Shown piece by piece: positions 32,584 to 41,877 of a stretch of 64,000 bases of DNA. The notes under the pieces were generated by a model that saw only the letters and a list, made by a program, of their open reading frames with translations, searched no databases and was not told the DNA's origin. Source of the DNA: Comamonas sp. (lineage in GTDB: Bacteria > Pseudomonadota > Gammaproteobacteria > Burkholderiales > Burkholderiaceae_C); NCBI GenBank assembly GCA_015478895.1, contig JADMKK010000041.1, forward strand, positions 237,884-301,883. The letters run 5' to 3'. Each line of letters starts with the position of its first letter. The stretch's first letter is position 1. The position numbers and the translations under genes are program-made.

Positions 32584-33801
32584 TTATTGCGCGCTGGCGG
32601 GGCGCAGCTTTTTGACTTCCTCGTCGCTGGGCTGGAAATCCTTGCCATCGGCGTAGTAGAAGTCGGTCATGATGCCGCGCTGCATGTCTTTGCTGTAGGT
32701 AGTTTTGCCCACGTACGCACCCATGGTGGACTGGTTGTCCTGTGGGCGATAAGTGATGGTGCCCCAGGGCGTGTTCACGTCCAGTCCCTTGAAGGCTTTG
32801 ATGAGCGCTTCGGTGTCGGTGCTGCCCGCCTTGGCAATGCCTGCGGCCAGCGACTGGATGGCGTTGTAGCCCACGATGGTGCCCAGGCGCGGGTAGTCCT
32901 TGAACTTGCCCTGGTAGGCCTTCAGGAAGGCATCGTGCGCAGGGGTCTTGATGGCGTACCATGGGTAGCCGGTGACGATCCAGCCTTCGGGCGCTTCCTG
33001 GCGCAGCGCATCGAGGTACTCGGGCTCACCCGAGAGCAGGCCCACCACTTCCCGGCCCTTGAACAGGCCGCGTGTGTTGCCTTCGCGCACAAACTTGCCC
33101 AGGTCCACCGAGAACAGCACGTTGAAGATGGCATCCGGCTTGGCATCGGCCAGCGCCTGTACTACAGAACCCGCATCGATCTTGCCCAGTGCGGGAGCCT
33201 GCTCGGCCACAAACTCGATGTCGGGCTGCGCCTCCTTCATCAGCTTTTTGAAGGTGGCGACCGCAGACTGACCATATTCGTAGTTGGGATAGACGATGGC
33301 CCAGCGCTTCTTGTTCAGCTTCTTGGCTTCTTCGACTAGCATGGCCGTCTGCATGTACGTGGAGCCCCGCAGGCGGTAGGTGTAGCGGTTGCCGTTTTGC
33401 CAGACCACCTTGTCAGTCAGCGTTTCCGAGGCCAGGAAAAAGCGCTTTTTCTGCCCTGCGTAATCGGTCAGCGCCATGCCCACGTGCGAGAGGAACGAGC
33501 CAGTCAGCACGTCAATCTTTTCGCGCGCGTACAGCTCTTCGGCAGCGCGCACAGCGTCACCCGGGTTGCCGTTGTCGTCGCGCGTAACCAGCACCACTTT
33601 TTTGCCCAGCAAACCGCCTTGGGCGTTGATTTGCTCCACGGCCAAGTCCATGCCCTTCTTGTAGGGTTCCAGAAAGGCTGGCATGGCCTTGTAGCTGTTG
33701 ATCTCGCCAATCTTGAGCACGTTCTGCGCCCAGGCGGGCAGGGCAAGGCAGGCGATGGCGGGCACCATCCATGCTGCGCGGAAAACCTGTGTAGTCACCA
33801 T
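32584..33801 (-). CDS. Periplasmic substrate-binding protein of Liv-type ABC transporter (operon 1)
   Basis: About 405 residues. The start MVTTQVFRAAWMVPAIACLALPAWAQ (33801) is seven bases after AAGGAG; the track's start overlaps the ribosome binding site. The signal peptide is cleaved after AWA. The mature protein is a type 1 periplasmic-binding fold (NVLKIGEINSYKAMPAF, MDLAVEQINAQGGLLGKKVVLVTRDDNGNPGDAVRAAEEL). The ligand is unknown: Liv-type binding proteins in this family also bind aromatic acids, amides and urea. A promoter is expected in the 33802-34006 gap, which it shares with divergent fpr. Confidence 0.92.
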   Translation of the reverse strand: MVTTQVFRAAWMVPAIACLALPAWAQNVLKIGEINSYKAMPAFLEPYKKGMDLAVEQINAQGGLLGKKVVLVTRDDNGNPGDAVRAAEELYAREKIDVLTGSFLSHVGMALTDYAGQKKRFFLASETLTDKVVWQNGNRYTYRLRGSTYMQTAMLVEEAKKLNKKRWAIVYPNYEYGQSAVATFKKLMKEAQPDIEFVAEQAPALGKIDAGSVVQALADAKPDAIFNVLFSVDLGKFVREGNTRGLFKGREVVGLLSGEPEYLDALRQEAPEGWIVTGYPWYAIKTPAHDAFLKAYQGKFKDYPRLGTIVGYNAIQSLAAGIAKAGSTDTEALIKAFKGLDVNTPWGTITYRPQDNQSTMGAYVGKTTYSKDMQRGIMTDFYYADGKDFQPSDEEVKKLRPASAQ

Positions 33802-34006
33802 CGTCATTCTCCTTATCACTAATCCGTATCAAGGCTTGGGTCGGAACTGTACCCTCTAACAGCCCATTTGCCGGACAATATGCGCTTAGCCGTTTGGCCG
33901 CCCGCCGCCACAAACCCGCTGATTCAGCGCATGGGTTTTCGCCACCAGGCGCCTGCTTCCCGGGCACATGCTTGCCCGCTCAGATTTCACATTCTTTTTC
34001 ATCATC

Positions 34007-34777
34007 ATGAGTGCTTTTCTTGAAGAACGCGTCCTGTCTGTCCACCACTGGACGGATCGCCTTTTCTCCTTCACCACCACCCGTGATACGTCGCTGCGTT
34101 TCTCCAACGGCCACTTCACGATGATTGGCCTGAAGGTGGATGGCAAGAACCTGTTGCGCGCCTACTCCATTGCCAGCCCTAACTACGAGGAGCACCTGGA
34201 GTTCCTGTCGATCAAGGTGGAGGACGGTCCGCTGACTTCGCGCCTGCAGCACATTCAGGTGGGTGACACCATCATCGTCGGCAAGAAGCCCACGGGCACG
34301 CTGCTGATCGACTATCTGCTGCCCGGCAAGAACCTGTACATGATCGGCACCGGCACTGGCATGGCCCCCTGGCTGGCCGTGGCGCGTGACCCCGAGACTT
34401 ACGAGAAGTTTGACAATGTGGTGGTGGTGCACGGCGTGCGTGAGGTCAAGGAGCTGGCCTACCAGGAAATGTTCGAGCAACTGCCTGAGCATGAATTCCT
34501 GGGTGACATCGTCAAGGGCAAGCTGCATTACTACCCGACCGTGACGCGCGAGCCTTTCCGCAACCAGGGCCGCATTACCGACCTGATCAACAGCAACGTA
34601 TTCCCGCAGAACCTGGGCCTGCCAGCGCTGAACCCTGAAACTGACCGCGTCATGCTGTGTGGCAGCCCGTCGATGCTGGCTGAACTCAAGGAAATGATGG
34701 AGCGCCGTGGCTTCAAGGAAGGCAACACCACCACCCCCGGTGACTTTGTGATTGAGCGCGCCTTCGTCGAAAAGTAA
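34007..34777 (+). CDS. fpr: Ferredoxin/flavodoxin--NADP+ reductase
   Basis: About 256 residues from MSAFLEERVLSVHHWTDRLFSF. The FAD site is LLRAYSIASPNYEEHLEFLSIKV (RxYS motif). The NADP site comprises YMIGTGTGMAPWLAVARDPETYEKFDNVVVVHGVR and DRVMLCGSPSMLAELKEMME, and the bacterial subclass II C terminus GDFVIERAFVEK carries an extra Ala-Phe-Val-Glu-Lys. It transfers electrons between NADPH and ferredoxin or flavodoxin, for Fe-S assembly and oxidative stress defence. A terminator follows. Confidence 0.95.
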   Translation: MSAFLEERVLSVHHWTDRLFSFTTTRDTSLRFSNGHFTMIGLKVDGKNLLRAYSIASPNYEEHLEFLSIKVEDGPLTSRLQHIQVGDTIIVGKKPTGTLLIDYLLPGKNLYMIGTGTGMAPWLAVARDPETYEKFDNVVVVHGVREVKELAYQEMFEQLPEHEFLGDIVKGKLHYYPTVTREPFRNQGRITDLINSNVFPQNLGLPALNPETDRVMLCGSPSMLAELKEMMERRGFKEGNTTTPGDFVIERAFVEK

Positions 34778-34802
34778 GCATTGCGCACGCTTGCCGGTCC
34801 CG

Positions 34803-34835
34803 GCCTGCCCCTGCACTGCATCGGCAGGCTTTTTT
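34803..34835 (+). terminator. Rho-independent terminator of fpr
   Basis: GCCTGCC...GGCAGGC stem followed directly by TTTTTT, 26 nt after the fpr stop. Confidence 0.85.
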
Positions 34836-34887
34836 GTGCGCGCAAGCCCTGTAGCGCGACGGTGGCTGCGTTTTCATAATGCACCGC

Positions 34888-35697
34888 ATGTCAGAATTTC
34901 AAGCCCCTGATCTCCCCACGCCAGCAGCGCTGGATCGCAACTACGTAACGGCGCTGGCGCGCGGGCTGGAGGTGCTGTCGTGCTTTCGCTCGGGCGAGCG
35001 CTTGCTGGGCAATCAGGACATTGCGCGGCGCTGCCAACTGCCCAAGTCCACCGTATCGCGGCTGACGCACACGCTCACGCTGCTGGGTTATCTGATTCAC
35101 GTACCGCAAGAAGGTAAATACCGCCTTGGCACGGCCACGCTGGCGCTGGGCAGCTCCATGCTTTCGGGGCTGGACATCCGCAAACTGGCGCGGCCACTGA
35201 TGCACCGGCTGGCCGATCTGGCGCAGGCTGAGGTGGCATTGGCCACACGCGACCGGCACAGCATGGTCTATATCGAGCACTGCCCCAGCCCGCAGCCCAT
35301 TGATTCGAATCTGGACATTGGTACGCGCCTGCCGCTGGCTACCACCGCCATTGGCCGGGCATGGCTGGCGGCATGCACCGTCTCTGAGCGCGCGCAGGTG
35401 CTGGACTACCTGCACCGCCATGCCCCCGAGCAGTGGGCGGTGGCGCACAGTCTGGAGTCGCAATGGCCCGCGCACCAGGAACGCCCCCAGGCGCAGCTGA
35501 CCACGTCGTTTGGTGACTGGCTGCCACAAGTCAATGCCATTGCCCTGGCCTTCTCGCCGGGGCGTGGCTTGCCGCTGATGGCCATCAGCTGCGGCGGCCC
35601 CTCACGTCTGGTGTCGTCAGACATGCTGCTGCAGCGCGCGCGGCCTGAGCTGGAGCGCATGGTGCGCCGCTTGCAGCAGGCCATCTACCAAGCGTAA
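34888..35697 (+). CDS. IclR-family transcriptional regulator
   Basis: About 269 residues. The N-terminal winged HTH (ALARGLEVLSCFRSGERLLGNQDIARRCQLPKSTVSRLTHTLTLLGYL) and the C-terminal IclR effector domain (STVSERAQVLDYL, LPQVNAIALAFSPGRGLPLMAISCGG) are complete. The ATG at 34888 is preferred over 34879, though neither has a strong ribosome binding site. It lies 113 bp upstream of an SDR dehydrogenase gene on the same strand and near a convergent Liv-type operon, so it may control their shared substrate pathway. IclR proteins in this group often respond to aromatic or small organic acids. Confidence 0.92.
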   Translation: MSEFQAPDLPTPAALDRNYVTALARGLEVLSCFRSGERLLGNQDIARRCQLPKSTVSRLTHTLTLLGYLIHVPQEGKYRLGTATLALGSSMLSGLDIRKLARPLMHRLADLAQAEVALATRDRHSMVYIEHCPSPQPIDSNLDIGTRLPLATTAIGRAWLAACTVSERAQVLDYLHRHAPEQWAVAHSLESQWPAHQERPQAQLTTSFGDWLPQVNAIALAFSPGRGLPLMAISCGGPSRLVSSDMLLQRARPELERMVRRLQQAIYQA

Positions 35698-35810
35698 TCC
35701 CCCATCTTTGCAGTAGCCAACAAGACAGCTTTTGGGCGGCAAAAAACCTAGGATTTTCGAAGGAGCATTCCGCTGCGCGGTTTGCCTTTTCCAATTCATA
35801 CGGAGACCAC

Positions 35811-36587
35811 ATGATGAGCGTCAAACAACTGTTCGACTTGACGGGCAAAACGGTGCTGATTACGGGCGGCTCGCGCGGCCTGGGTTTGCAGATGGCCGAA
35901 GCGCTGGGCGAAATGGGGGCCAAACTGGCGATCACGGCGCGCAAGGCCGATGAGCTGGCGCAGGCCAGGGCGCACCTGCAAGGGCTGGGCATGGAGGTGC
36001 ACACCTTCACCAACGACCTGCAAAAGTTCGACGCCATTCCCGCGCTGGTGGACGATGTGCTGGCCCAGCTGGGCACCATCGATATTCTGGTCAACAATGC
36101 CGGTGCTACCTGGGGTGCCAAGGCCGAGGACTACCCGGATGAAGCGTGGAACAAGGTGATGAACCTGAATGTGTCCGCGCCGTTTTTCCTGACGCGTGAA
36201 GTGGCCAAGCGCGTGATGATCCCCAAGGGCGCGGGCAACGTCATCATCACCGCCTCCGTGGCGGCCTTCAAAGGCACGCCACCCGGCATGAACACGGTGG
36301 CTTACAACACGTCCAAAGCGGCGGCGGTGCATTTGGCGCGCACGCTGGCTTCCGAATGGGGGCATTACGGCATCCGCGTGAATGCAATTTGCCCCGGATT
36401 TTTCCCCAGCAAACTGGCCAGCGGACTGATCGAACAGCTGGGCGAGCAGCTCATCGCTCGCGCGCCACTGCGCCGCATCGGTGGGGAGGAAGATCTGAAG
36501 GGTGCGGTGGTGTATTTAGCCTCCGACGCTTCGCGCCACATGACGGGGCAGGCGCTGGTGCTGGATGGGGGCTCCAGCCTGATTTGA
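35811..36587 (+). CDS. Short-chain dehydrogenase/reductase (SDR)
   Basis: The protein has 258 residues. ACGGAG precedes the start ATGATGAGC. Rossmann motif TGGSRGLGLQMAEALGEMG, NNAG motif (ILVNNAGATWGA), catalytic Ser in VIITASVAAFKG, and YNTSKAA with Tyr and Lys. The C terminus (GQALVLDGGSSLI) is the classic SDR end. The closest general style is gluconate 5-dehydrogenase / 3-oxoacyl-ACP reductase, but the substrate is undetermined. It follows the IclR regulator on the same strand. Confidence 0.93.
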   Translation: MMSVKQLFDLTGKTVLITGGSRGLGLQMAEALGEMGAKLAITARKADELAQARAHLQGLGMEVHTFTNDLQKFDAIPALVDDVLAQLGTIDILVNNAGATWGAKAEDYPDEAWNKVMNLNVSAPFFLTREVAKRVMIPKGAGNVIITASVAAFKGTPPGMNTVAYNTSKAAAVHLARTLASEWGHYGIRVNAICPGFFPSKLASGLIEQLGEQLIARAPLRRIGGEEDLKGAVVYLASDASRHMTGQALVLDGGSSLI

Positions 36588-36618
36588 ACAGTGGGTGGTT
36601 GTTGTAATTATCAATAAG

Positions 36619-36701
36619 TGAGCTACTTGCCGTTGGTAAACAAGCACTTCCAATACAAAAAGCACGGAGGTTGTTTGTTCATAACGGCAAGTAGCTATCA
36701 A
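36619..36701. repeat. Dispersed palindromic repeat, long form (copy 7)
   Basis: Arms GAGCTACTTGCCGTT and AACGGCAAGTAGCTATC are near-perfect inverses and flank a diverged central segment of about 45 bp. It lies between the convergent SDR gene and the binding-protein gene of Liv operon 2. Confidence 0.75.
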
Positions 36702-36710
36702 TATTGAAGA

Positions 36711-37880
36711 TTAGTTCTTCTCGGTACGGATCACCACAATCTTGCCGTCCTGCACAGCGCCGCCGCGCTCTTTGGTCAGTGTGCCGCCACGGTCATCCAC
36801 ACCCAGCACACCGCCGGGGTTAACTTCGGGCGTCAGGGCCTTGTAGGCCGCATCCAGCTTGGCGTGGATCGCCTTGGCATCGGTGCTGCTGCCTGCCAGT
36901 TGCATGGCTTTGGCGGTGGCGTGCACGGTGGTGTAGTTCCACAGTGCTTCAGAGCCCGGCACGCGGCCGTCGAACTTTTTGCCAAAGCGGTCGATGAAGG
37001 CCACGTTGACCGGCGACGGATCGGCCGACACGGGCAGCACGCCAATCGCGCCTTCAATGGCTGGCAAGCCACCGACTACGCGCGCCATCTCGTCCAGTTT
37101 GGCTTGGTCCATCACCATGAAGCCGCCCTTAAAGCCCAGCTCGCGCGCTTGCTTGACGACCAGTGCGGTGGGCTCCGAGGCCCCACCCACAAACAGCACA
37201 TCGGGCTTGGCCGCCAGTGCCTTGCTCACGCCGCTGTAAAAGTCGGTGGCGCGGTTGTAGCTCATGGGGTTGTCGGCCACCACGGTGCCGCCCAGCTTTT
37301 CCCAACCGGGTTTGAACGCTGCGCTCCACGCCTTGGCGTAGTCATGGTCTGCGCCGACCAGGGCCACCTTCTTGCCAAAGCGCTCCATCAGGTACTTGGA
37401 AAACGGCTCGATGTAGGTGGTGAATTCTGGAGGAATGCGCAGGGTGAGCTTGTTGCCACGGTCGGTGATTTGCGGCACCGAGCTGTAGGCCAGCACGATG
37501 AAGTTGTTGCGCTCATTGGTGGTTTGCAGCGCAAAGATACCACCCGAGTGCGGCACCAAGATGGCCGCCGTCTTGTGCTGCTGCACCAGGCGCTGGCCGT
37601 TGATGGCGGTCTCAGACGGGTTGTACTTGTCATCCAGTGCAACGATCTCAAACTTCACCTTCTTGCCGCCCACGTCCACGTTGGCGGCGTTCAGTTCATC
37701 GGCGGCCAGCAGCATGCCATCCAGCGCGTTTTTGCCATACTGCGCAGCGCCCCCTGATAGCGGGCCGGAGTAGCCAATCTTGACCACGTCTTGCGCCATG
37801 GCCGGGGCCGCAAAAGTGGCGGCACAAGCCAATGCCAAGCCCGTAAGCTGGCGGCGATTCATCAGCGGAAATGCACGCAT
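36711..37880 (-). CDS. Periplasmic substrate-binding protein of Liv-type ABC transporter (operon 2)
   Basis: The protein has 389 residues. AAGGAGACAACC directly precedes ATG. The signal peptide (LTGLALACAATFAAPAMAQ) is preceded by NRRQLTG, and cleavage is expected after AMA. The mature part has the LivK fold: DVVKIGYSGPLSGGAAQYGKNALDGMLLAADELNA, KFEIVALDDKYNPSETAINGQRLV. It is the last gene of operon 2 (livH-livM-livG-livF-SBP), 45 nt after livF. A gene order with the binding protein last is common in this family. The ligand is unknown. Confidence 0.93.
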   Translation of the reverse strand: MRAFPLMNRRQLTGLALACAATFAAPAMAQDVVKIGYSGPLSGGAAQYGKNALDGMLLAADELNAANVDVGGKKVKFEIVALDDKYNPSETAINGQRLVQQHKTAAILVPHSGGIFALQTTNERNNFIVLAYSSVPQITDRGNKLTLRIPPEFTTYIEPFSKYLMERFGKKVALVGADHDYAKAWSAAFKPGWEKLGGTVVADNPMSYNRATDFYSGVSKALAAKPDVLFVGGASEPTALVVKQARELGFKGGFMVMDQAKLDEMARVVGGLPAIEGAIGVLPVSADPSPVNVAFIDRFGKKFDGRVPGSEALWNYTTVHATAKAMQLAGSSTDAKAIHAKLDAAYKALTPEVNPGGVLGVDDRGGTLTKERGGAVQDGKIVVIRTEKN

Positions 37881-37925
37881 GGTTGTCTCCTTGTGGTGGT
37901 ATGGGTTGCGTGAGGGAAAACGGGT

Positions 37926-38633
37926 TCAGGCACCGATATAGGCCTTGCGGATGGAGTCGTCGGCCAGCAACTCCGCAGGTTTGCCTTCACGCACAATGCG
38001 GCCGTTCTCCAGCACATAGGCACGGTGGGCAATTTTTAATGCAGCAAACGCGTTTTGTTCGGCCAGCAGCACGGTGGTGCCGCTGCGGTTAATGCGCTCA
38101 ATGACTTCAAACATCTGCTTGATGACCAATGGGGCCAGGCCCAGAGAAGGCTCGTCCAGCAGCAGCACTTTGGGCCGCCCCATCATGGCGCGGCCAATGG
38201 CCACCATCTGCTGCTGTCCCCCGGACAGTGAGCCTGCGGTATCGTCTTTTTTGTCACGCAAAATGGGGAACAGGGCGTAGACCTCTTCCAAAATTTGCTT
38301 GCTCGGCCCGGTGTCGTTGCGGTGCACATACGCGCCCAGTTCCAGGTTCTTTTGCACCGTCATTTGCGGAAACAGTTTGCGCCCTTCGGGGCACTGCACC
38401 ACGCCGGACTGCACGATGGTTGAAGGCTTGCTGCCCACCAGCTCTTTACCGTCCCAGGTGATAGATCCACCGGCTGCCTGGTGGATGCCGCTGGCTGTCA
38501 AAAACAGTGAACTTTTGCCCGCGCCATTGGCACCCAGCAGTACCACCAGCTCGCCCTGGTCGGCATGCAGGCTGACCTTGTCCAGCGCGAGAAAACTGCC
38601 GTACTTCAGCGATACGTTCTCAAACTTCAGCAT
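37926..38633 (-). CDS. livF: Branched-chain amino-acid-type ABC transporter ATPase LivF (operon 2)
   Basis: About 235 residues from [20 protein letters not shown] (38633), with GGGGAG upstream; the track's earlier Met is less likely. Walker [17 protein letters not shown], signature [16 protein letters not shown], Walker [15 protein letters not shown], LivF-type [13 protein letters not shown]. It overlaps the livG stop by 14 nt, the same overlap as livM/livG, which indicates coupled translation. Confidence 0.95.
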   Translation of the reverse strand: MLKFENVSLKYGSFLALDKVSLHADQGELVVLLGANGAGKSSLFLTASGIHQAAGGSITWDGKELVGSKPSTIVQSGVVQCPEGRKLFPQMTVQKNLELGAYVHRNDTGPSKQILEEVYALFPILRDKKDDTAGSLSGGQQQMVAIGRAMMGRPKVLLLDEPSLGLAPLVIKQMFEVIERINRSGTTVLLAEQNAFAALKIAHRAYVLENGRIVREGKPAELLADDSIRKAYIGA

Positions 38634-39384
38634 GCTCGCTCCCCAAGTAGGCATCGATCACCGCCGGGTTGTGGCGGATCTCCTGCGGTGTGCCTTCGGC
38701 AATTTTTTCGCCGTAGCTGAGCACCAGAATCTTGTCGGCCAGGCTCATGATCATGGCCATCTTGTGCTCGATCAGCGCCACCGTCATGCCGTGCTGCACA
38801 AACTTGCGAATCAGCTGCGCCAAGCCCTCGGTTTCTTCGGGGTTCACGCCACCCGCAGGTTCATCGAGCAGCAGCAGCTTTGGGTCGGTGGCCAGTGCCA
38901 GAGCGAACGCGGTGCGTTTGCGCTCTTCCTGCGTAATGTCGCCGGCCAGGCGGTGGGCAATGTGCGACAGGCCCACAAAATCGAGTGCATCGCGCGCTTT
39001 TTCGCGGCACACGCGCTCTTCCTCGCGCAGGCGGCTGGAGCCGCGCAGCACATCCCACAGCCCCGATTTGGTACGCAAGCGGTGGCCGACGATGAGGTTG
39101 TCCAGCACCGTGGCTTTGTCAAACAGCGATGTGGTCTGGAAGGTACGCGCAATGCCCAATGTGGCGACTTGATCGGGGCGCAGCGAGGTGACGTCCTGCC
39201 CGTTAAAAGTAATGGTGCCGCTGGTGGGCTTGTGCATGGAGCTGATCAGATTGAAGAACGTCGTCTTGCCAGCACCATTGGGGCCGATGATGGCGTTGAT
39301 CTTGCCTGCTTCAATCACGGTGCTGACATCGTTGACCGCTGCCAGACCTCCGAATTTCTTGGTGAGTTTTTCAATCTTGAGCAC
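38620..39384 (-). CDS. livG: Branched-chain amino-acid-type ABC transporter ATPase LivG (operon 2)
   Basis: About 254 residues. A GTG start at 39384 is preferred because AAGGAGG lies eight bases upstream; the ATG at 39405 in the ORF track precedes that ribosome binding site. Walker [17 protein letters not shown]-loop [10 protein letters not shown], a weak signature [16 protein letters not shown], Walker [16 protein letters not shown] and switch [11 protein letters not shown]. The protein begins [21 protein letters not shown]. Overlap with livM is 14 nt. Confidence 0.94.
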   Translation of the reverse strand: MLKIEKLTKKFGGLAAVNDVSTVIEAGKINAIIGPNGAGKTTFFNLISSMHKPTSGTITFNGQDVTSLRPDQVATLGIARTFQTTSLFDKATVLDNLIVGHRLRTKSGLWDVLRGSSRLREEERVCREKARDALDFVGLSHIAHRLAGDITQEERKRTAFALALATDPKLLLLDEPAGGVNPEETEGLAQLIRKFVQHGMTVALIEHKMAMIMSLADKILVLSYGEKIAEGTPQEIRHNPAVIDAYLGSEHAEV

Positions 39385-40345
39385 GGGGCTTACCCTCCTT
39401 TGCATCGCGGCGTGCGCGCCACGCCAGAAAACTGCCCACAATGCCGTGCGGCAAGAAGATCACCAGCGCCACCAGAATGGGGCCGAACACAATGAAACGG
39501 TACTCTTGCAGGAACTGCAGCGACTGCGTGAGCCACGGCATACCGATGGCGCCCAGCAATGGGCCGAGCACTGTGCCCAAACCGCCAACGATCATGAAAA
39601 TCATCATGTCAAAGGTGTGGTGGGCGCCGGCAATATCAGGGCCAATAAAGCGCACGAAACCGGCGTACAAGCCGCCCGCCATACCGGCGTAAAACACGCT
39701 GAGCATGAAGGCCAGCGTTTTGTTGCGCATCAGGTTGATGCCCAGCGCCTCGGCCAGCTCGTCGCTGTTGCGAATCGCAATGAAGGTGCGCCCCAGCAGT
39801 GACTTGACGATGCGGCGCATGGCCCACACCGAGAGCACCAGAAAGAACAGCGTCAGGTAATACAGCGACACCGGCGACTCAAACGCAATGGAGCCAATAG
39901 GCTCGGGCGAGGGGATGCCCATGATGCCCACGGTGCCGTGCGTCAGGCTCTCCCACTTCTCGATCAGCAAGAACATGATGTAGCCCACGCACAGCGTGAA
40001 GATCGAGAAAAAGTGCCCCTTCAAGCGCAGCGACACAATGCCGACAAAGTAGCCAATGAAGGCGCTGACAATGCCCGCCATGGGGAAGGCAGCCCAGAAG
40101 CTCCAGCCATGGTCCACCGTCAAGATGCCGACGGTATAGGCGCCCACCGCCATAAAGCCCGCGTGCGCCAGATTGAGCTGGCCGGTGTAGCCCGTAATCA
40201 GGTTCAAACCGAGTGTGGCAATGGCAAAAATAAACGCCGTGCTCATCACAGTGAGGTGGTAGTCATTGCCCGCCACCCAGGGGAAGACCAGGCTGGCAGC
40301 CAGCAGCAGGCCCCAGGCGAATTTGCTATCGATAAAGCCTATCAT
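39371..40345 (-). CDS. livM: Branched-chain amino-acid-type ABC permease LivM (operon 2)
   Basis: About 324 residues from MIGFIDSKFAWGLLL (40345), one base after the livH stop, with GAGAGGG upstream. LivM motifs: GLNLITGYTGQLNLAHAGFMAVGAY, the central ALGINLMRNKTLAFMLSVFYAGMAGGLYAGFVRF, and MMIFMIVGGLGTVLGPLLGA. Eight to ten membrane helices. It pairs with LivH to form the inner-membrane channel. Confidence 0.94.
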   Translation of the reverse strand: MIGFIDSKFAWGLLLAASLVFPWVAGNDYHLTVMSTAFIFAIATLGLNLITGYTGQLNLAHAGFMAVGAYTVGILTVDHGWSFWAAFPMAGIVSAFIGYFVGIVSLRLKGHFFSIFTLCVGYIMFLLIEKWESLTHGTVGIMGIPSPEPIGSIAFESPVSLYYLTLFFLVLSVWAMRRIVKSLLGRTFIAIRNSDELAEALGINLMRNKTLAFMLSVFYAGMAGGLYAGFVRFIGPDIAGAHHTFDMMIFMIVGGLGTVLGPLLGAIGMPWLTQSLQFLQEYRFIVFGPILVALVIFLPHGIVGSFLAWRARRDAKEGKPRAQD

Positions 40346-40346
40346 T

Positions 40347-41210
40347 TCAGCGCCCTCTCTTGGCAAACAAGCCTTCGGGGCGCATGGACAAAATCGCTAC
40401 CAGCAGCACAAAAGCAATGATGTCTTTGTAGTCGGTAGAGATGTAATACGCACCAAAGCTTTCGGCGAAACCGATGATCAAACCGCCGACAATTGCGCCG
40501 GGAATGCTGCCCATGCCGCCCAAAATAATGATCACAAACGCCTTGGTAATCACCAGATGGCCCATGGCCGGATACACCAAGTTAATCGGCGCATACAGCG
40601 TAGCCGCCACAGCTGCCAGCACGCCGGAGATGGCAAACGTCAGCATGGCCACGCGGTTGGCGTCGATGCCCACAATCGAGGCACCATCGCGGTTTTGCGC
40701 CATGGCGATGATGGTCGAGCCCATCACGGTGCGGGTCAGGAACAGGTGCAAGGCCACCATCAGCGCAAAGGCCGCACCAATAATCAACAGCCGCTGGGCA
40801 GGCGCGGTGATGCCGCCCAAGTCCACGATGGTGTTGTAGGGGGTTTGCATGCGCTGGAAGTCCGCGCCCCACAGTGCTTGTGCGGCAGCCTCCAGAAACA
40901 GCATCACACCAATGGCGGCAATCATGGGGTGAATGCCCGTTGCATTGCGCAGCGGGTGGAAGACCAGGCGCTCACTGATCACTGCCATCAGCGCCACCAC
41001 ACCCGCAGCAGCCAGCATGGCCAGCCAATAATTCAAGCTCCAGGCATTCATCGCGTGAAAGGCTATGAATGCGCCAATCATGTAGAACGCACCGTGGGCG
41101 AAATTGGGGACATGCAAGATGCCGTAGACCAGCGTGAGCCCCAGCGCCACTAGACCGTAAATACCGCCCAAAGTAAGTCCATTGAGCACTTGCTGCAGAA
41201 AAACGTCCAT
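40347..41210 (-). CDS. livH: Branched-chain amino-acid-type ABC permease LivH (operon 2)
   Basis: About 287 residues from MDVFLQQVLNGLTLGG (41210), with AGGAGG five bases upstream. Motifs: GIYGLVALGLTLVYGILHVPNFAHGAFYMIGAFIA, AMAQNRDGASIVGIDANRVAMLTFAISG and IIILGGMGSIPGAIVGGLIIGFAES. First gene of operon 2; its promoter should lie in 41211-41509, which it shares with the divergent YqcC-like gene. Confidence 0.94.
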   Translation of the reverse strand: MDVFLQQVLNGLTLGGIYGLVALGLTLVYGILHVPNFAHGAFYMIGAFIAFHAMNAWSLNYWLAMLAAAGVVALMAVISERLVFHPLRNATGIHPMIAAIGVMLFLEAAAQALWGADFQRMQTPYNTIVDLGGITAPAQRLLIIGAAFALMVALHLFLTRTVMGSTIIAMAQNRDGASIVGIDANRVAMLTFAISGVLAAVAATLYAPINLVYPAMGHLVITKAFVIIILGGMGSIPGAIVGGLIIGFAESFGAYYISTDYKDIIAFVLLVAILSMRPEGLFAKRGR

Positions 41211-41509
41211 CACGTCCTCCTGCTACGTTGGCTGCGCCGTTGTACGGCGGCGCATGCTGTGTGTTTGTCTTGCATCCCTGTCTCCTTGTGGGTTCTGAGC
41301 AGCCTGTGAGAACATCGGCCTGCACCTCAGATTAGGGCCAGAAAATTCAAACAGCCAGTAGGAAATACCGCTGTGCGGAACTTTTGGGGGCAAACACTGA
41401 GGGATTTGAGAATGATGGAGTAACGCAGATGACGCTACACAAGGGGAAACCTTATGAGGGTAATAACGGTGACCTGCCAGGGCATGCAGGAAGGCGCAAA
41501 ATCTCTGGC

Positions 41510-41863
41510 ATGAGCGATACATCTACCCTCTTGCGCGAACGCCTGCAACAACTGGAGGCCGCCATGCGCGCAGCTTCTCTGTGGGGAGCGCAACCTCCGA
41601 GTGAAGAGGCTCTGGCCTCCACCATGCCGTTCATGCACGACACCCTGCAGATCGAGCAATGGCTGCAATGGGTATTCATGCCACGCTTGCATGCCATGCT
41701 CGACGCCGGAGCAGCTTGGCCTGCCAGTTGCAGCGTGCAGCCTTTGGCTGAGCATGAATGGAACAACCGTTTCCCCAGCGGCTCCCATATTGCAGCCCTG
41801 GCTTTGCTGGCACAGATTGATGCGGCCATCACCGAAGCAGGTGCTGGCGCAGGCAACGCTTAA
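41510..41863 (+). CDS. YqcC-like protein (DUF446)
   Basis: About 117 residues starting at MSDTSTLLRERLQQLEAAMRAA. The sequence fits the YqcC/DUF446 family: a helical N terminus, then LWGAQPPSEEALASTMPFMHDTLQIEQWLQWVFMPRLHAMLD and RFPSGSHIAALALLAQID. The family is small, cytosolic, all helical and of unknown biochemical role; in enterobacteria it neighbours truC. No truC is seen here. The longer track ORF upstream of the ATG is not supported. Confidence 0.82.
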   Translation: MSDTSTLLRERLQQLEAAMRAASLWGAQPPSEEALASTMPFMHDTLQIEQWLQWVFMPRLHAMLDAGAAWPASCSVQPLAEHEWNNRFPSGSHIAALALLAQIDAAITEAGAGAGNA

Positions 41864-41877
41864 ATCGCCCTCGCGCT